A stretch of DNA of 64,000 nucleotides, taken from assembly GCA_015060835.1 (NCBI GenBank), contig SUXT01000003.1, positions 1-64,000 of the forward strand. Direction: 5' to 3'. Positions 26,829-36,518 of this stretch are shown piece by piece; positions within the stretch are counted from its first letter, which is position 1; every line of letters starts with the position of its first letter. Source of the DNA: Bacteroidales bacterium. GTDB taxonomy: Bacteria > Bacteroidota > Bacteroidia > Bacteroidales > Bacteroidaceae. The notes below the pieces were generated by a model that was given only the letters and a program-made list of their open reading frames with translations, searched no databases and was not told the DNA's origin. The translations under genes were made by a program, and so were the position numbers.

Positions 26829-29800
26829 TTAGTCTCCAATCATATCCAATAACTGCGCAGCTGTAAGCTTATTGCTCACATCGGAACCCTCCAGCAGGGC
26901 ATCGGCCATATTCCTCTTCGACTGATGCAGACGCAGAATCTTCTCTTCAATAGTATTCTTCGACACAAGATGATAGACAGTAACATTCTGCTGCTGTCCT
27001 ATGCGGTAGGCACGGTCGGTGGCCTGCTGTTCGATAGCCGGATTCCACCACGGGTCGAGGTGCACAACATAATTGGCACCCGTAAGGTTCAATCCGAGAC
27101 CTCCGGCCTTCAAACTTATGATAAAGAGCGATGTTTCGCCCTGTTGGAATCTCTGTACCAACTTCTCGCGTTGCTTTATGGTGGTGCCTCCATCGAGATA
27201 AAGATATTCGATTCCCGCCTCGTCGAGCCTCTTTTTTACAATTTCCAAAAAGCTCGTAAACTGACTGAAAAGCAGCGTGCGATTGCCACCTGTAGTTATA
27301 TTCTCCAATGTGCTCATCAAGAGATCAATCTTGGCGCAACTACCGGTCCACTCCTTCTTCACCAACGAAGCACAGCAGGCAGCCTGTCGCAAACGGGTAA
27401 TTTCGGCCAGCGTCTGCACCTCAATCTTGTTGCCACCCTCCTTAAGCATATTCTCGGCTCTACGACGAATAAATTCATATACCGAAAGTTCCTCATCGGT
27501 AAGCTCCACCGGCAGTATAATCTCATTCTTTTCGGGAAGGTCATCAAGGACATCGGCCTTTGTGCGGCGAAGCATAAAGGGCTGCACCAGACGCTTGAGC
27601 TGCTTCTGTCGCTCCTTGTCCTTCTCCTCCTCTATCGGTTGCATATACTTACGCTTAAAGACCTCCCATCCTCCGAGCAAGCCGGGATTTACAAACTGAA
27701 AGAGATTCCACAACTCACCTAAATTGTTCTGTATGGGTGTACCGGTAAGTATCATACGGCTCTTGCAGTTCAGTTTCATGGTAACAGCCGAAGTCTTTGT
27801 GTCGCGATTCTTTATGGCATGTGCCTCGTCGAGTACAACAACATTCCACTCCTTCTCTACGATAGCATCGCCCGAGAGAAGCATTCCGTATGACGACAGC
27901 ACCACTGCGCCCGCTGCGGCCTCCTTTATGGCTGCAGCGCGGTCATCAGCGCTATTAAGCACCACTACATTCAGCGATGGAGCGAAGCGTTCCAATTCTC
28001 GTTTCCAGTTAGGCACCACCGACACAGGAGCCACGACCAACGATGCACCTTCGGCCACTTTGTGCAGAAGAAAAGCTATCGTCTGTACAGTCTTACCCAA
28101 TCCCATGTCATCGGCGAGACATATACCTGCTCCCCAACTATCCATTCTCGCCATCCATTGGAAGCCGTCCACCTGATAGTCGCGCAGTGTAGCCTGCAAT
28201 GTTTTTGGAATAGAAAATTCCTTTTCGGCACTCTCCTTAATGGATTTGCGCAATTTATTAAGTTTACTGTCACTCTTTACAACAAAGGAGCCTTTCAGAG
28301 CATCATCGCCCAATGTGGCTGCTCCAAAATGCGAAACGCGCATTTTGCCGCGCTCAAGTGTACTTACAGCCTCCAGACGCGAAAGTTGTTTCCTTAGCGA
28401 ACTATTGAGCATTACATACTCATCATCGCTTATTTTCACAAAATTGCCTTTCGAGCTACCCAGAAATTGCAGAAGCTGCGCCACGGTAAGTATTGTATTA
28501 TCGTCGAGATTGACATCTCCCTCTATTTCGAACCACGAGTTTTTCGACTTCATGGTTATGTTCCAGTCGGAGGGATTGACAGCCTTTTTCAGTTTCAATT
28601 TCTTGTCCGAATCCCATTCGAGCAGACATATTTCGGGATTTTCGTGCACGAAATTCATGATAGAGAGAAGCCCTGCGGTGGTCGTCTCAAACTCCGCCCC
28701 GACGACTCCACTCAGTATATCAACTTCATTTTCAACAAAATCCGAGAAAGCCTTTATGTTTTGTTCCTCTTCGCTGATGCTTCGTCTTACACGGTAACGC
28801 ACACCGTTGGCCGTATCAGAAACCATTGTCTGCCCCTCTCCCGGCGCAAACTGCCGCTCTCCGCCTGCAAGCGGACGAACTTTCGGGGATATTTTGTAAA
28901 CATCTGCCGCCGAAGCACCTATCTGCACAGATATTATAGGGGAGCCTTCGACACATTCAAGCGATGAGCCGCCTTCGAGCATTTCGGAATGAACCTCCAC
29001 GATACTGCTCAACTTTTTCAGGAAAGAGGGCATTCTCGACTCCGCCTCCAACGGAACAGATTTCAGACTGAGTATTTGCCCATACAATGGCAGATGCTCC
29101 CTATTGATATTTATCACACAATATTCGGTGTTACTCAATTTCCTTACAAGCACCCCTCTTGTGGCACTGCTTAAATCTTTACTTGAAACATTCGATTCTA
29201 TTACAAAAGATTTCTTGTTTTTCTTCACCTCGAAATAGAGATGCTCGGTTGTTACTTTAACCGGTTCGAAAGGTGCAAACTGTCCATAAAAAAGTCGCTG
29301 GTCGTCAACCATAAATGGAACGACATCTTCTATTTGAAGGTAATGTTTGCGCTTATATAGACCTAATATCTTTAGGTCTGTTTCATTCATATATGGCAAA
29401 TTCCCGCTTTCGTACATAACAGCGGAAATCTTTTTTCCGGCACCCCATTTGCCATTTTTCAATTTTTGCTGTTCGCGCACTTCAACATCGCCTCTTAAGC
29501 CGATTATATACGCCATGCGAATATTGCTTTCCTCTTTTTTAATTTCTCCCGAGTCACTTATACCCGAATCGATATTGTCGAATACAGCTTCCCATCGCTG
29601 CTTGCGGTATATCGAAGAGAGAACCGGTTTCTCACCGTAAAGCAATTTCAGTTCTTCGCGCTCGCTGTCAGTGAGATTAAGATAGGCTGAAAGTTCGTGA
29701 CGCAATATCTTGTAGACAGGAGGCGAGTAAGGCTTTTCTATCTTTTTAAGATAGGATGACATTTCCCAATATTCGGCAAAGAGGTATGCAAAATGAAGTT

Positions 29801-30830
29801 CACATTTTGATAAGTCGCCATAAAAATACTCTTTGAAACTTTTCTCTTTATGTACATCGGCAAGTGCTTTCGACAGAAAATGTGATGTCCTCATGTAGTT
29901 TCTGTCAAGGAATTCCCCCTTATTTCCGAATTGCAGCAATTTCATATTCGATTGTGGAGTGTTGTCAAGGAAATATGCCATCAACAGATAGTAATTGGCA
30001 ACCGTGTTTGAAAAGACATTTTTGACATCCGATATTTTATTACGCTTTTTCAGCGCCTCGGCAAACAACTGGACAGCCTTGCTGTTATCGCCCTTGTTCA
30101 TGCAACGTATAGCATCGACAAGATAATGCATATAAGGATTCTTCGAAAGGTGTTGCGCATTGTAGGTGCCATCGTAGAAGAAACGGTACATTCCCGCAAT
30201 TGCAAACAATTCTTCCCGCACTGCGTTGCCGATGGACGGATGCTCTTCGATTACTGCCATAAGTCCATCGTAATCAAATGGAGTATCTTCGCGAAAACTT
30301 CTGACAACTGCATTACGCACAATAAACCTGAACATTTCGCTGTAAAGCGAACAGAATAGCGGCGAAAGGGTTGTATCTGTTATATGAGGAATAAACATCC
30401 ATGAATATGCCTCCATACTCCACAGAAAATTTATTTGTGGCAAAGGCTTCCCATCGACATATCTGCACAAGAGGTTGCGTATATCGTCAACAGCACCGAG
30501 ACTCCTGTCGAATTTGGAAAAATCCCTTACCCATGCTCTCCGTTCCGAATATAGGAACAACAGCACACCCAACAGTTCTTCTATTTTAATACTATAGCAG
30601 ACTGTTTTCGTAAAAATGTGCCCCATATAGACTACAACCATCCCCGAATTTACAAGTTCTTCGGAGACAACACTCATACTCAAGCCCAGTTTGGACAAAC
30701 GCGATTTAAGTTCCGACTCCGTAACCGAATAGGAACCGTATAAAGCATTATTATAATACAAATATGCCATTGAGCATAAAGCTATCTGTGCATTTACACT
30801 CAGCGAAGAGTATCTGTTGAAATCAATCAT
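26829..30830 (-). CDS. SNF2-family helicase/ATPase with long N-terminal region
   Basis: A 1333-residue protein. The C-terminal SNF2 motor (about 880-1320) has Walker A ADDMGLGKT near residue 907, DEAH near 1000, the motif LTGTPIQNNLGELW, and the helicase C domain with SLKAGGLGLNLTGANYV and QATDRAYRIGQ. The N-terminal 850 residues are helical at first (about 1-420), then beta-rich, and are not recognised. Bacterial SNF2 proteins of this kind translocate on double-stranded DNA. The gene lies 23 bases downstream of mutS and before DUF4491, suggesting an operon, although a role in mismatch repair is only an inference. Confidence 0.88.
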   Translation of the reverse strand: MIDFNRYSSLSVNAQIALCSMAYLYYNNALYGSYSVTESELKSRLSKLGLSMSVVSEELVNSGMVVVYMGHIFTKTVCYSIKIEELLGVLLFLYSERRAWVRDFSKFDRSLGAVDDIRNLLCRYVDGKPLPQINFLWSMEAYSWMFIPHITDTTLSPLFCSLYSEMFRFIVRNAVVRSFREDTPFDYDGLMAVIEEHPSIGNAVREELFAIAGMYRFFYDGTYNAQHLSKNPYMHYLVDAIRCMNKGDNSKAVQLFAEALKKRNKISDVKNVFSNTVANYYLLMAYFLDNTPQSNMKLLQFGNKGEFLDRNYMRTSHFLSKALADVHKEKSFKEYFYGDLSKCELHFAYLFAEYWEMSSYLKKIEKPYSPPVYKILRHELSAYLNLTDSEREELKLLYGEKPVLSSIYRKQRWEAVFDNIDSGISDSGEIKKEESNIRMAYIIGLRGDVEVREQQKLKNGKWGAGKKISAVMYESGNLPYMNETDLKILGLYKRKHYLQIEDVVPFMVDDQRLFYGQFAPFEPVKVTTEHLYFEVKKNKKSFVIESNVSSKDLSSATRGVLVRKLSNTEYCVININREHLPLYGQILSLKSVPLEAESRMPSFLKKLSSIVEVHSEMLEGGSSLECVEGSPIISVQIGASAADVYKISPKVRPLAGGERQFAPGEGQTMVSDTANGVRYRVRRSISEEEQNIKAFSDFVENEVDILSGVVGAEFETTTAGLLSIMNFVHENPEICLLEWDSDKKLKLKKAVNPSDWNITMKSKNSWFEIEGDVNLDDNTILTVAQLLQFLGSSKGNFVKISDDEYVMLNSSLRKQLSRLEAVSTLERGKMRVSHFGAATLGDDALKGSFVVKSDSKLNKLRKSIKESAEKEFSIPKTLQATLRDYQVDGFQWMARMDSWGAGICLADDMGLGKTVQTIAFLLHKVAEGASLVVAPVSVVPNWKRELERFAPSLNVVVLNSADDRAAAIKEAAAGAVVLSSYGMLLSGDAIVEKEWNVVVLDEAHAIKNRDTKTSAVTMKLNCKSRMILTGTPIQNNLGELWNLFQFVNPGLLGGWEVFKRKYMQPIEEEKDKERQKQLKRLVQPFMLRRTKADVLDDLPEKNEIILPVELTDEELSVYEFIRRRAENMLKEGGNKIEVQTLAEITRLRQAACCASLVKKEWTGSCAKIDLLMSTLENITTGGNRTLLFSQFTSFLEIVKKRLDEAGIEYLYLDGGTTIKQREKLVQRFQQGETSLFIISLKAGGLGLNLTGANYVVHLDPWWNPAIEQQATDRAYRIGQQQNVTVYHLVSKNTIEEKILRLHQSKRNMADALLEGSDVSNKLTAAQLLDMIGD

Positions 30831-30853
30831 GGATTATTAGAAGCTTCTTAAAT

Positions 30854-33475
30854 CTATTTCCCTTTTACTATTTTCTTAATGTCATTCAGTTTATTGAGTG
30901 CTTCGAGCGGTGTCAGATTGTTGACATCTATATTGAGAATCTCATCGCGTATCTGCGAAAGTACAGGGTCGTCGAGCTGGAAGAAGTTCAGTTGCATTCC
31001 CTCGCGCGTGTCGGCGATCTCAGTGGCAACGCTTTTAATCTCGCCCTTGCCGCTTGATGCCTCAAGCTGGGAGAGTATCTGTTCCGAGCGGCCAACAATG
31101 CTCTTGGGCATTCCTGCGAGCTTTGCCACATGAATACCGAAAGAGTGCTCGCTGCCGCCGGGCATCAATTTTCTGAGGAATATTACCCTGCCATCCTTTT
31201 CATGTACCGATACGTTGAAGTTCCTTATACGCGGAAAACTCTTTTCCATTTCATTAAGTTCGTGGTAGTGTGTGGCAAAGAGAGTACGTGCCCTGCCACG
31301 CGAATATTCGTGTATATACTCCACGATGGCCCATGCTATCGACATTCCGTCGTATGTGGAAGTACCTCGTCCAAGCTCGTCGAAGAGCACAAGACTGCGC
31401 CCCGAAAGGTTGTTGAGGATGTTTGCTGCCTCAGTCATCTCCACCATGAAGGTAGATTCTCCCGCCGAGATATTGTCGCTCGCTCCCACGCGGGTGAATA
31501 TCTTGTCGACAAGGCCCACATGGGCACTCTCCGCGGGGACGAAGCACCCTATCTGTGCCAACAGCGTGATAAGAGCCGTCTGTCTGAGCAGGGCCGACTT
31601 ACCCGCCATATTGGGGCCGGTAACAATTATTATCTGCTGCTTTTCAGTATCAAGGAAAAGGTCGTTGGGAATATACTCCTCGCCCACCGGCAGTTGACGT
31701 TCTATCACCGGATGGCGGCCTTTCTTTATATCGAGGATATTCTCCTCGGAAACTACGGGGCGTATATATTTGCAGGCACGCGACACCTCGGCAAACGACA
31801 GCAGCACATCGAGACGGGCAAGTTGCATGGCATCGGCCTGTATAGCGGGAATGTATGCCGCAAGGTCGCATACAAGATTGTTGAAAATCTCCGTTTCGAG
31901 CGCCATAATCTTCTCTTCGGCACCGAGAATTTTCTCTTCATACTCCTTCAATTCCTGAGTGATGTAACGCTCGGCATTCACAAGCGTCTGCTTGCGTATC
32001 CACTCGGCGGGAACATTATCCTTGTAGGTGTTGCGCACCTCAATGTAGTATCCGAATACGTTGTTGAAGGCAATCTTCAGACTGGGAATTGCCGTACGCT
32101 CACTCTCGCGCTGCTGTATCTGAAGAAGATAATCCTTGCCATTGTACGAAATTGCGCGAAGCTCATCGAGAGCCTCCCTCACTCCGTCAGCAACTACTCC
32201 GCCCTTATTGAGCAACAACGGTGGTTCGGGGACAATCTCGCGGGCAATGCGGTCGCGTATCTCGGCACAACAGTCAAGACGCGCACCAATCTCACGCAGC
32301 ACAGCATTCGAAGCACCCTCACAGGCCATCTTTATAGGCTCCACCGCCTGAAGGGCTATCTTCAACTGCACAAGCTCGCGCGGAGAGACACGGCCGGCAG
32401 CAACTTTGGAAATGATACGTTCCAGGTCGCCAATCATGTGAAGTTGCTCCTCTATCGTATCGCGGAACTCAGGCTCGCGAAAATAGTATTCCACAACATC
32501 GAGGCGCTCATTGATGGGCTTTACATCTTTCAGCGGAAATACCATCCAACGCTTCAGCAAACGGGCGCCCATTGCCGTCTTTGTACGGTCTATGACCGAC
32601 AACAGCGACGAACCACCCTCGTGCATACTGTCGAGAAGTTCAAGGCTGCGGATGGTGAATTTGTCGAGACGCACGTAACGCTCCTCCTCGATGCGGGAGA
32701 GCGTGCGTATGTGCGAAATCTGTGTGTGCAACGTAACGGCAAGATAGTGCAACACCGCACCCGATGCCACAATACCGTTTCTCAGATGCGAAATGCCGAA
32801 GCCTTTCAGATTCTTCGTCTCAAAATGCTTCGTCAGGCGTTCCATGGCAAACTCCTCGGTAAACACCCAATCGTCAAGTTCATAGACAAGATATTTCGTA
32901 CCGAAAGCCTCCTCGAAGCGGCGACGCATCCCACGCTCGAAAAGCACCTCCTTGGGGCTGAAATTGATAAGCAGTTTATCCACATAATCGAGCGAACCCT
33001 CGGCGGTAAGGAATTCACCTGTGGAAATATCGAGGAAGGCCACACCGCACAATCCCTTGCCGAAGTGTACAGCCGCAAGGAAATTGTTCTCCTTGTAGTT
33101 GAGTACATTGTCGTTAATGGATACACCGGGAGTAACAAGTTCTGTTATTCCGCGCTTCACAAGTTTCTTCGCCAACTTAGGATCCTCAAGCTGGTCGCAT
33201 ATCGCCACACGACGGCCGGCACGGATAAGTTTAGGCAGATAGGTGTCAAGAGCATGGAACGGGAATCCTGCCATTTCGAGCGAAGCAACGGCACCCTTGC
33301 CATTACTTCGCTTGGTAAGGGTAATTCCCAAAATCTCCGACGCAATAACAGCATCCGTAGAGTATGTCTCGTAAAAGTCGCCGCAACGAAAAAGCAGAAT
33401 GGCGTCGGGGTGCTTGGCCTTAAACTCCGCAAACTGCTTCATCATAGGCGTAAGTGCAATATCCTTTTCCGCCAT
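30854..33475 (-). CDS. mutS: DNA mismatch repair protein MutS
   Basis: An 873-residue mismatch-recognition ATPase. The N-terminal mismatch-binding domain has the conserved GDFYETY segment (phenylalanine wedge) near residue 32. Connector, lever and clamp domains follow. The ATPase domain carries [13 protein letters not shown] near 617-630, [13 protein letters not shown] and [10 protein letters not shown]. It acts with MutL to start strand-specific repair. Length and motifs are normal for MutS1. It heads a minus-strand operon with the SNF2 helicase and DUF4491 genes. A TACTTTTG box lies upstream. Confidence 0.97.
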   Translation of the reverse strand: MAEKDIALTPMMKQFAEFKAKHPDAILLFRCGDFYETYSTDAVIASEILGITLTKRSNGKGAVASLEMAGFPFHALDTYLPKLIRAGRRVAICDQLEDPKLAKKLVKRGITELVTPGVSINDNVLNYKENNFLAAVHFGKGLCGVAFLDISTGEFLTAEGSLDYVDKLLINFSPKEVLFERGMRRRFEEAFGTKYLVYELDDWVFTEEFAMERLTKHFETKNLKGFGISHLRNGIVASGAVLHYLAVTLHTQISHIRTLSRIEEERYVRLDKFTIRSLELLDSMHEGGSSLLSVIDRTKTAMGARLLKRWMVFPLKDVKPINERLDVVEYYFREPEFRDTIEEQLHMIGDLERIISKVAAGRVSPRELVQLKIALQAVEPIKMACEGASNAVLREIGARLDCCAEIRDRIAREIVPEPPLLLNKGGVVADGVREALDELRAISYNGKDYLLQIQQRESERTAIPSLKIAFNNVFGYYIEVRNTYKDNVPAEWIRKQTLVNAERYITQELKEYEEKILGAEEKIMALETEIFNNLVCDLAAYIPAIQADAMQLARLDVLLSFAEVSRACKYIRPVVSEENILDIKKGRHPVIERQLPVGEEYIPNDLFLDTEKQQIIIVTGPNMAGKSALLRQTALITLLAQIGCFVPAESAHVGLVDKIFTRVGASDNISAGESTFMVEMTEAANILNNLSGRSLVLFDELGRGTSTYDGMSIAWAIVEYIHEYSRGRARTLFATHYHELNEMEKSFPRIRNFNVSVHEKDGRVIFLRKLMPGGSEHSFGIHVAKLAGMPKSIVGRSEQILSQLEASSGKGEIKSVATEIADTREGMQLNFFQLDDPVLSQIRDEILNIDVNNLTPLEALNKLNDIKKIVKGK

Positions 33476-33566
33476 TTTAAATATATGTTTGTGGTAAATA
33501 GTCTATTTTCTGTTCATGGACATCAGCCGATGCGGCACACTGCCGCCGGACAAAATTGTCCTATTG

Positions 33567-33574
33567 CAAAAGTA
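33567..33574 (-). promoter_or_regulatory. -7 promoter box of mutS
   Basis: On the minus strand the sequence reads TACTTTTG, a TAnnTTTG match 91 bases upstream of the mutS start. No -33 TTTG at standard spacing was found. Confidence 0.4.
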
Positions 33575-33714
33575 ACCAAATATTTCGAATCAGCTTCTCT
33601 ATCGACCCACCATTTTGCGAACAAAAACAATGTTTTTTGTGTTTATTATTGCATAATTAAATAAAATTCACTAACTTGCGACAATTAACAGCACACACGA
33701 AAACCCCAAGGAGC

Positions 33715-34095
33715 ATGAACAAAGAGAAAATACACATCGAATACCCAATGAAAGGCAGTTCGAACATGATATGGCGTGCAATAGGAACACCACAGGGACT
33801 CTCCACCTGGTTTGCCGACCAGGTTGAGGTAAACGGCAAGACATACATTTTCCGTTGGGGAAAGAATGAGGAGAGAAAAGCTACCCTTGCCTCCCAACGC
33901 AACGGTGTCTACGTACGCTTCAAGTGGGAGGACGAAGACCAGCACTGCTACTTCGAAATGCGCATCACATATAACGAAATGATACTACAGCATGCACTTG
34001 AAATCACAGATTTTGCCGAACCTGATGAGGTAGAAGACGTAAAGAATCTATGGGATTCCGAGATTGAACAGTTGCGCCGATGCACAGGTATGTAA
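33715..34095 (+). CDS. START-like/AHSA1-type small protein
   Basis: This 126-residue soluble protein starts at an ATG preceded by AAGGAG. Segments such as IWRAIGTPQGLSTWFADQV, YIFRWGKNEERKATL and FEMRITYNEM fit the START/Bet v1-like fold found in a Bacteroidota-specific family of START-like proteins. Ligand and role are unknown. A frame extended upstream to 33676 exists, but the ribosome-binding site favours 33715. Confidence 0.8.
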   Translation: MNKEKIHIEYPMKGSSNMIWRAIGTPQGLSTWFADQVEVNGKTYIFRWGKNEERKATLASQRNGVYVRFKWEDEDQHCYFEMRITYNEMILQHALEITDFAEPDEVEDVKNLWDSEIEQLRRCTGM

Positions 34096-34200
34096 GGACA
34101 ACACACTGCAATTCCTATAAAATACACTGTTTCACATCACAATCATCATTTATACAGCAAAAAAACACCGCACATCCCCTGCAATCTGCAATTTTTCTTG

Positions 34201-34208
34201 TACTTTTG
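34201..34208 (+). promoter_or_regulatory. -7 promoter box of asd
   Basis: TACTTTTG matches TAnnTTTG and lies 39 bases before the asd start codon. Confidence 0.45.
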
Positions 34209-34247
34209 CAACCACTTAAGAAGAAAAACATAAACACATAACATAAA

Positions 34248-35255
34248 ATGAAAATAGCAATCGTAGGTGTCAGCGGCGCAGTAGGACAGGAGTTCCTCCG
34301 CGTGCTCGACGAGAGAAATTTCCCCTTTGACGAACTTGTACTCTTCGGTTCGTCACGCAGTGCAGGAACAACATACACATTCCGCGGAACAGAATATACC
34401 GTAAAGGAACTTAAACACAACGACGATTTCAAAGGCATCGACTATGCATTTGTATCGGCAGGCGGCTCCACATCAAAAGAATTTGCCGAGACAATTACAA
34501 AGCACGGCACAATAATGATAGACAACTCCAGCGCTTTCCGCATGGACAGTGATGTACCCCTCGTAGTACCCGAAGTGAACCCCACCGATGCTTACGACAC
34601 TCCCCGCGGCATCATCGCCAACCCCAACTGCACCACCATACAGATGGTAGTTGCACTCAAGGCAATAGAGAACCTTTCACACATCAAGCGCGTACACGCA
34701 TCAACCTATCAGGCAGCCAGCGGAGCAGGTGCATCTGCAATGGCCGAGCTCTACGAGCAGTACCGTCAGGTACTCGCAGGCGAAGAGCCCACAGTTGAGA
34801 AGTTCGCCTACCAGCTTGCCTTCAACCTCATTCCCCAGATTGACGTATTCACCGACAACGGATACACAAAAGAGGAGATGAAGATGTATAACGAGACACG
34901 CAAGATTATGCACAGCGACATAGAGGTAAGCGCTACATGCGTGCGTGTACCCGCCCTCCGTTCACACTCACAGTCTCTGTGGATAGAGACCGAGGAGCCG
35001 CTCACAGTAGAGCAGGTGCGCGAAGCAGTAGCCGGCGGCGACGGCCTTGTACTCATGGACAACCCCGAAAAGAAGGAGTATCCCATGCCCCTCTTCCTCG
35101 CAGGCAAGGATCCTGTATACGCAGGCCGCATCCGCAAGGACCTCACAAACCCCAACGGAATAACAATGTGGATTGTAGGCGACCAGATAAAGAAAGGTGC
35201 AGCACTCAACGCTGTTCAGATTGCAGAATTCCTTATCAACAACCCTAAGAAATAA
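34248..35255 (+). CDS. asd: Aspartate-semialdehyde dehydrogenase
   Basis: A 335-residue cytoplasmic enzyme that reduces aspartyl phosphate to aspartate semialdehyde with NADPH, the branch point to lysine/diaminopimelate, threonine and methionine. The N-terminal Rossmann motif [11 protein letters not shown], the active-site cysteine in NPNCTTIQM near residue 128 and the catalytic histidine in [15 protein letters not shown] are all seen. Length is typical. It has its own promoter and a strong terminator, so it is probably transcribed alone. Confidence 0.96.
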   Translation: MKIAIVGVSGAVGQEFLRVLDERNFPFDELVLFGSSRSAGTTYTFRGTEYTVKELKHNDDFKGIDYAFVSAGGSTSKEFAETITKHGTIMIDNSSAFRMDSDVPLVVPEVNPTDAYDTPRGIIANPNCTTIQMVVALKAIENLSHIKRVHASTYQAASGAGASAMAELYEQYRQVLAGEEPTVEKFAYQLAFNLIPQIDVFTDNGYTKEEMKMYNETRKIMHSDIEVSATCVRVPALRSHSQSLWIETEEPLTVEQVREAVAGGDGLVLMDNPEKKEYPMPLFLAGKDPVYAGRIRKDLTNPNGITMWIVGDQIKKGAALNAVQIAEFLINNPKK

Positions 35256-35264
35256 TAAGAATCA

Positions 35265-35312
35265 CATAAAACAGAAAAGGCTCGCCACGCAGCGAGCCTT
35301 TTCTGTTTTATG
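35265..35312. terminator. Bidirectional hairpin terminator
   Basis: A perfect 21-bp stem (35265-35285 with 35292-35312) has a 6-base loop and A/T runs on both sides. It lies between asd and the convergent PepSY-like gene. Confidence 0.9.
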
Positions 35313-35324
35313 GATGTGATAGAG

Positions 35325-35771
35325 CTATTCAGTTATAATCTCTCCTTCGGGAGTCAGGTAAAGCAACTTTTCGAAGTTTCCGCGCTCCAAGTCTATGCGG
35401 TACGACTCTCTCTGAGGAGTAACTACATAGTCGGCATCATCTATGCGGTAATCGGGATATGCCTCTTTTACAGCCGTGGTTACAGCCGCAGGAAGTTCGG
35501 CAATCGCAACATCCCAGGAGGTAGCAACCCATTCATCAGCCGAATTGAAATATACATCCTTTATACGCGCGTCGTGCATAATCTCCACCTCGAGGTAAGC
35601 GCCCTCATAGTCTGCATCCCTTATCACTGCGCCGGGGTATTTGTCGAGTATGAAACTCTTTACACTCTCGTCTACAACAGGCTTGCTATCGTTGTCGTCG
35701 CTACAAGCACCAAGTGCTATAACACTCATAAGCATCAATGCCGATAAAGCATACTTCATAAGATTTTTCAT
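35325..35771 (-). CDS. PepSY-like (DUF2874) lipoprotein
   Basis: A 148-residue protein with a lipobox (IALGAC, lipidated cysteine near residue 23) followed by SDDNDSK, an acidic stretch typical of exported Bacteroidota lipoproteins. The mature part carries two PepSY-like repeats (YPGAVIRDADYEGAYLEVEI and YPDYRIDDADYVVTPQ). Such proteins are periplasmic or surface located; their function is unknown. The ATG at 35771 is preferred to an in-frame TTG three codons upstream. It is probably co-transcribed with the related gene upstream. Confidence 0.75.
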   Translation of the reverse strand: MKNLMKYALSALMLMSVIALGACSDDNDSKPVVDESVKSFILDKYPGAVIRDADYEGAYLEVEIMHDARIKDVYFNSADEWVATSWDVAIAELPAAVTTAVKEAYPDYRIDDADYVVTPQRESYRIDLERGNFEKLLYLTPEGEIITE

Positions 35772-35823
35772 AATATTCAAAGTTTTTATAGGTTAACAAT
35801 TTATTTCAGTAATCATTCTTTTA

Positions 35824-36264
35824 TCAATCGTCTATATCTATGATATTGAATGCCTTGTCAAAGGTCAGTTCCAGACGGTTCGACAGTCTCACCTCGTAAT
35901 CGTTTCTGTCGCGCTCAATCTGCAATATCTTAGCATCGGGGTAATTGTTCTTTACATATTTCAGAATCTTGTCGGGTATTATCGGCGAAGGAACCGAAGA
36001 ACGACGGCAATCAATCTCTTTCCACTCCCCATTGCGGGCAAATTCCACTTTAGTGCCATCGGCGAATACAACCTCGTAGGACTTCTCGAAGAACCCATGT
36101 TCCTCCTTCACATAGGTGATATTTACATCACCGAAGTAACTGCTTATGAACTGCTGCGCAATGCGCGGAAGACTCTCCTTAGCAATAATACGGTCATTAT
36201 CGGCTACCGCAACAAAAGTACCTATCGAAAACAAAGCTATCAGAGTAACGAATAATTTTTTCAT
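35824..36264 (-). CDS. PepSY-like (DUF2874) exported protein
   Basis: A 146-residue protein with a signal peptide (cut near VAVA, residue 20). The mature part has PepSY-like/DUF2874 repeats: an ITYVKEEHGFFEKSYEVVF strand pair and YPDAKILQIERDRNDYEVRL. The start at 36264 places the signal peptide at the N-terminus; an alternative ATG lies three codons upstream. It precedes a relative by 52 bases on the same strand. The function is unknown. Confidence 0.75.
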   Translation of the reverse strand: MKKLFVTLIALFSIGTFVAVADNDRIIAKESLPRIAQQFISSYFGDVNITYVKEEHGFFEKSYEVVFADGTKVEFARNGEWKEIDCRRSSVPSPIIPDKILKYVKNNYPDAKILQIERDRNDYEVRLSNRLELTFDKAFNIIDIDD

Positions 36265-36385
36265 GGCTGTCATTTTTTTTATTATAAAACAATAGTATAA
36301 CAATTATCTCTGACGCAAATATCACATCCGATTCTGAAAAGAATCTGAAAAAAGCAAAAAGATAAAGAAATTTTCAGATGTCATT

Positions 36386-36400
36386 TAGAAGCTGTTTCTA
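36386..36400. repeat. Half copy of the MITE end sequence
   Basis: AGAAGCTGTTTCTA repeats the first eleven bases of the 189-bp element; nothing else of the element is present. Confidence 0.35.
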
Positions 36401-36462
36401 AATAACACATACTATCAGCAAATTTTAACCACCCAACCTATAAAATAAATGGAAAATATCAT

Positions 36463-36470
36463 TAACTTTG
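36463..36470 (+). promoter_or_regulatory. -7 promoter box of the M60-like peptidase gene
   Basis: TAACTTTG matches TAnnTTTG, 48 bases upstream of the start codon. Confidence 0.45.
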
Positions 36471-36518
36471 CCTAACATCGTATAATAGCGGCAAATAAGA
36501 ACTAAATAATATAAAGCT

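Noticed and set aside
31130-33664. 844-codon plus-strand open frame across mutS
   Set aside because: It is the exact antisense of a well-conserved mutS. The translated residues show no family features and are rich in R, H and L, as expected of a shadow.
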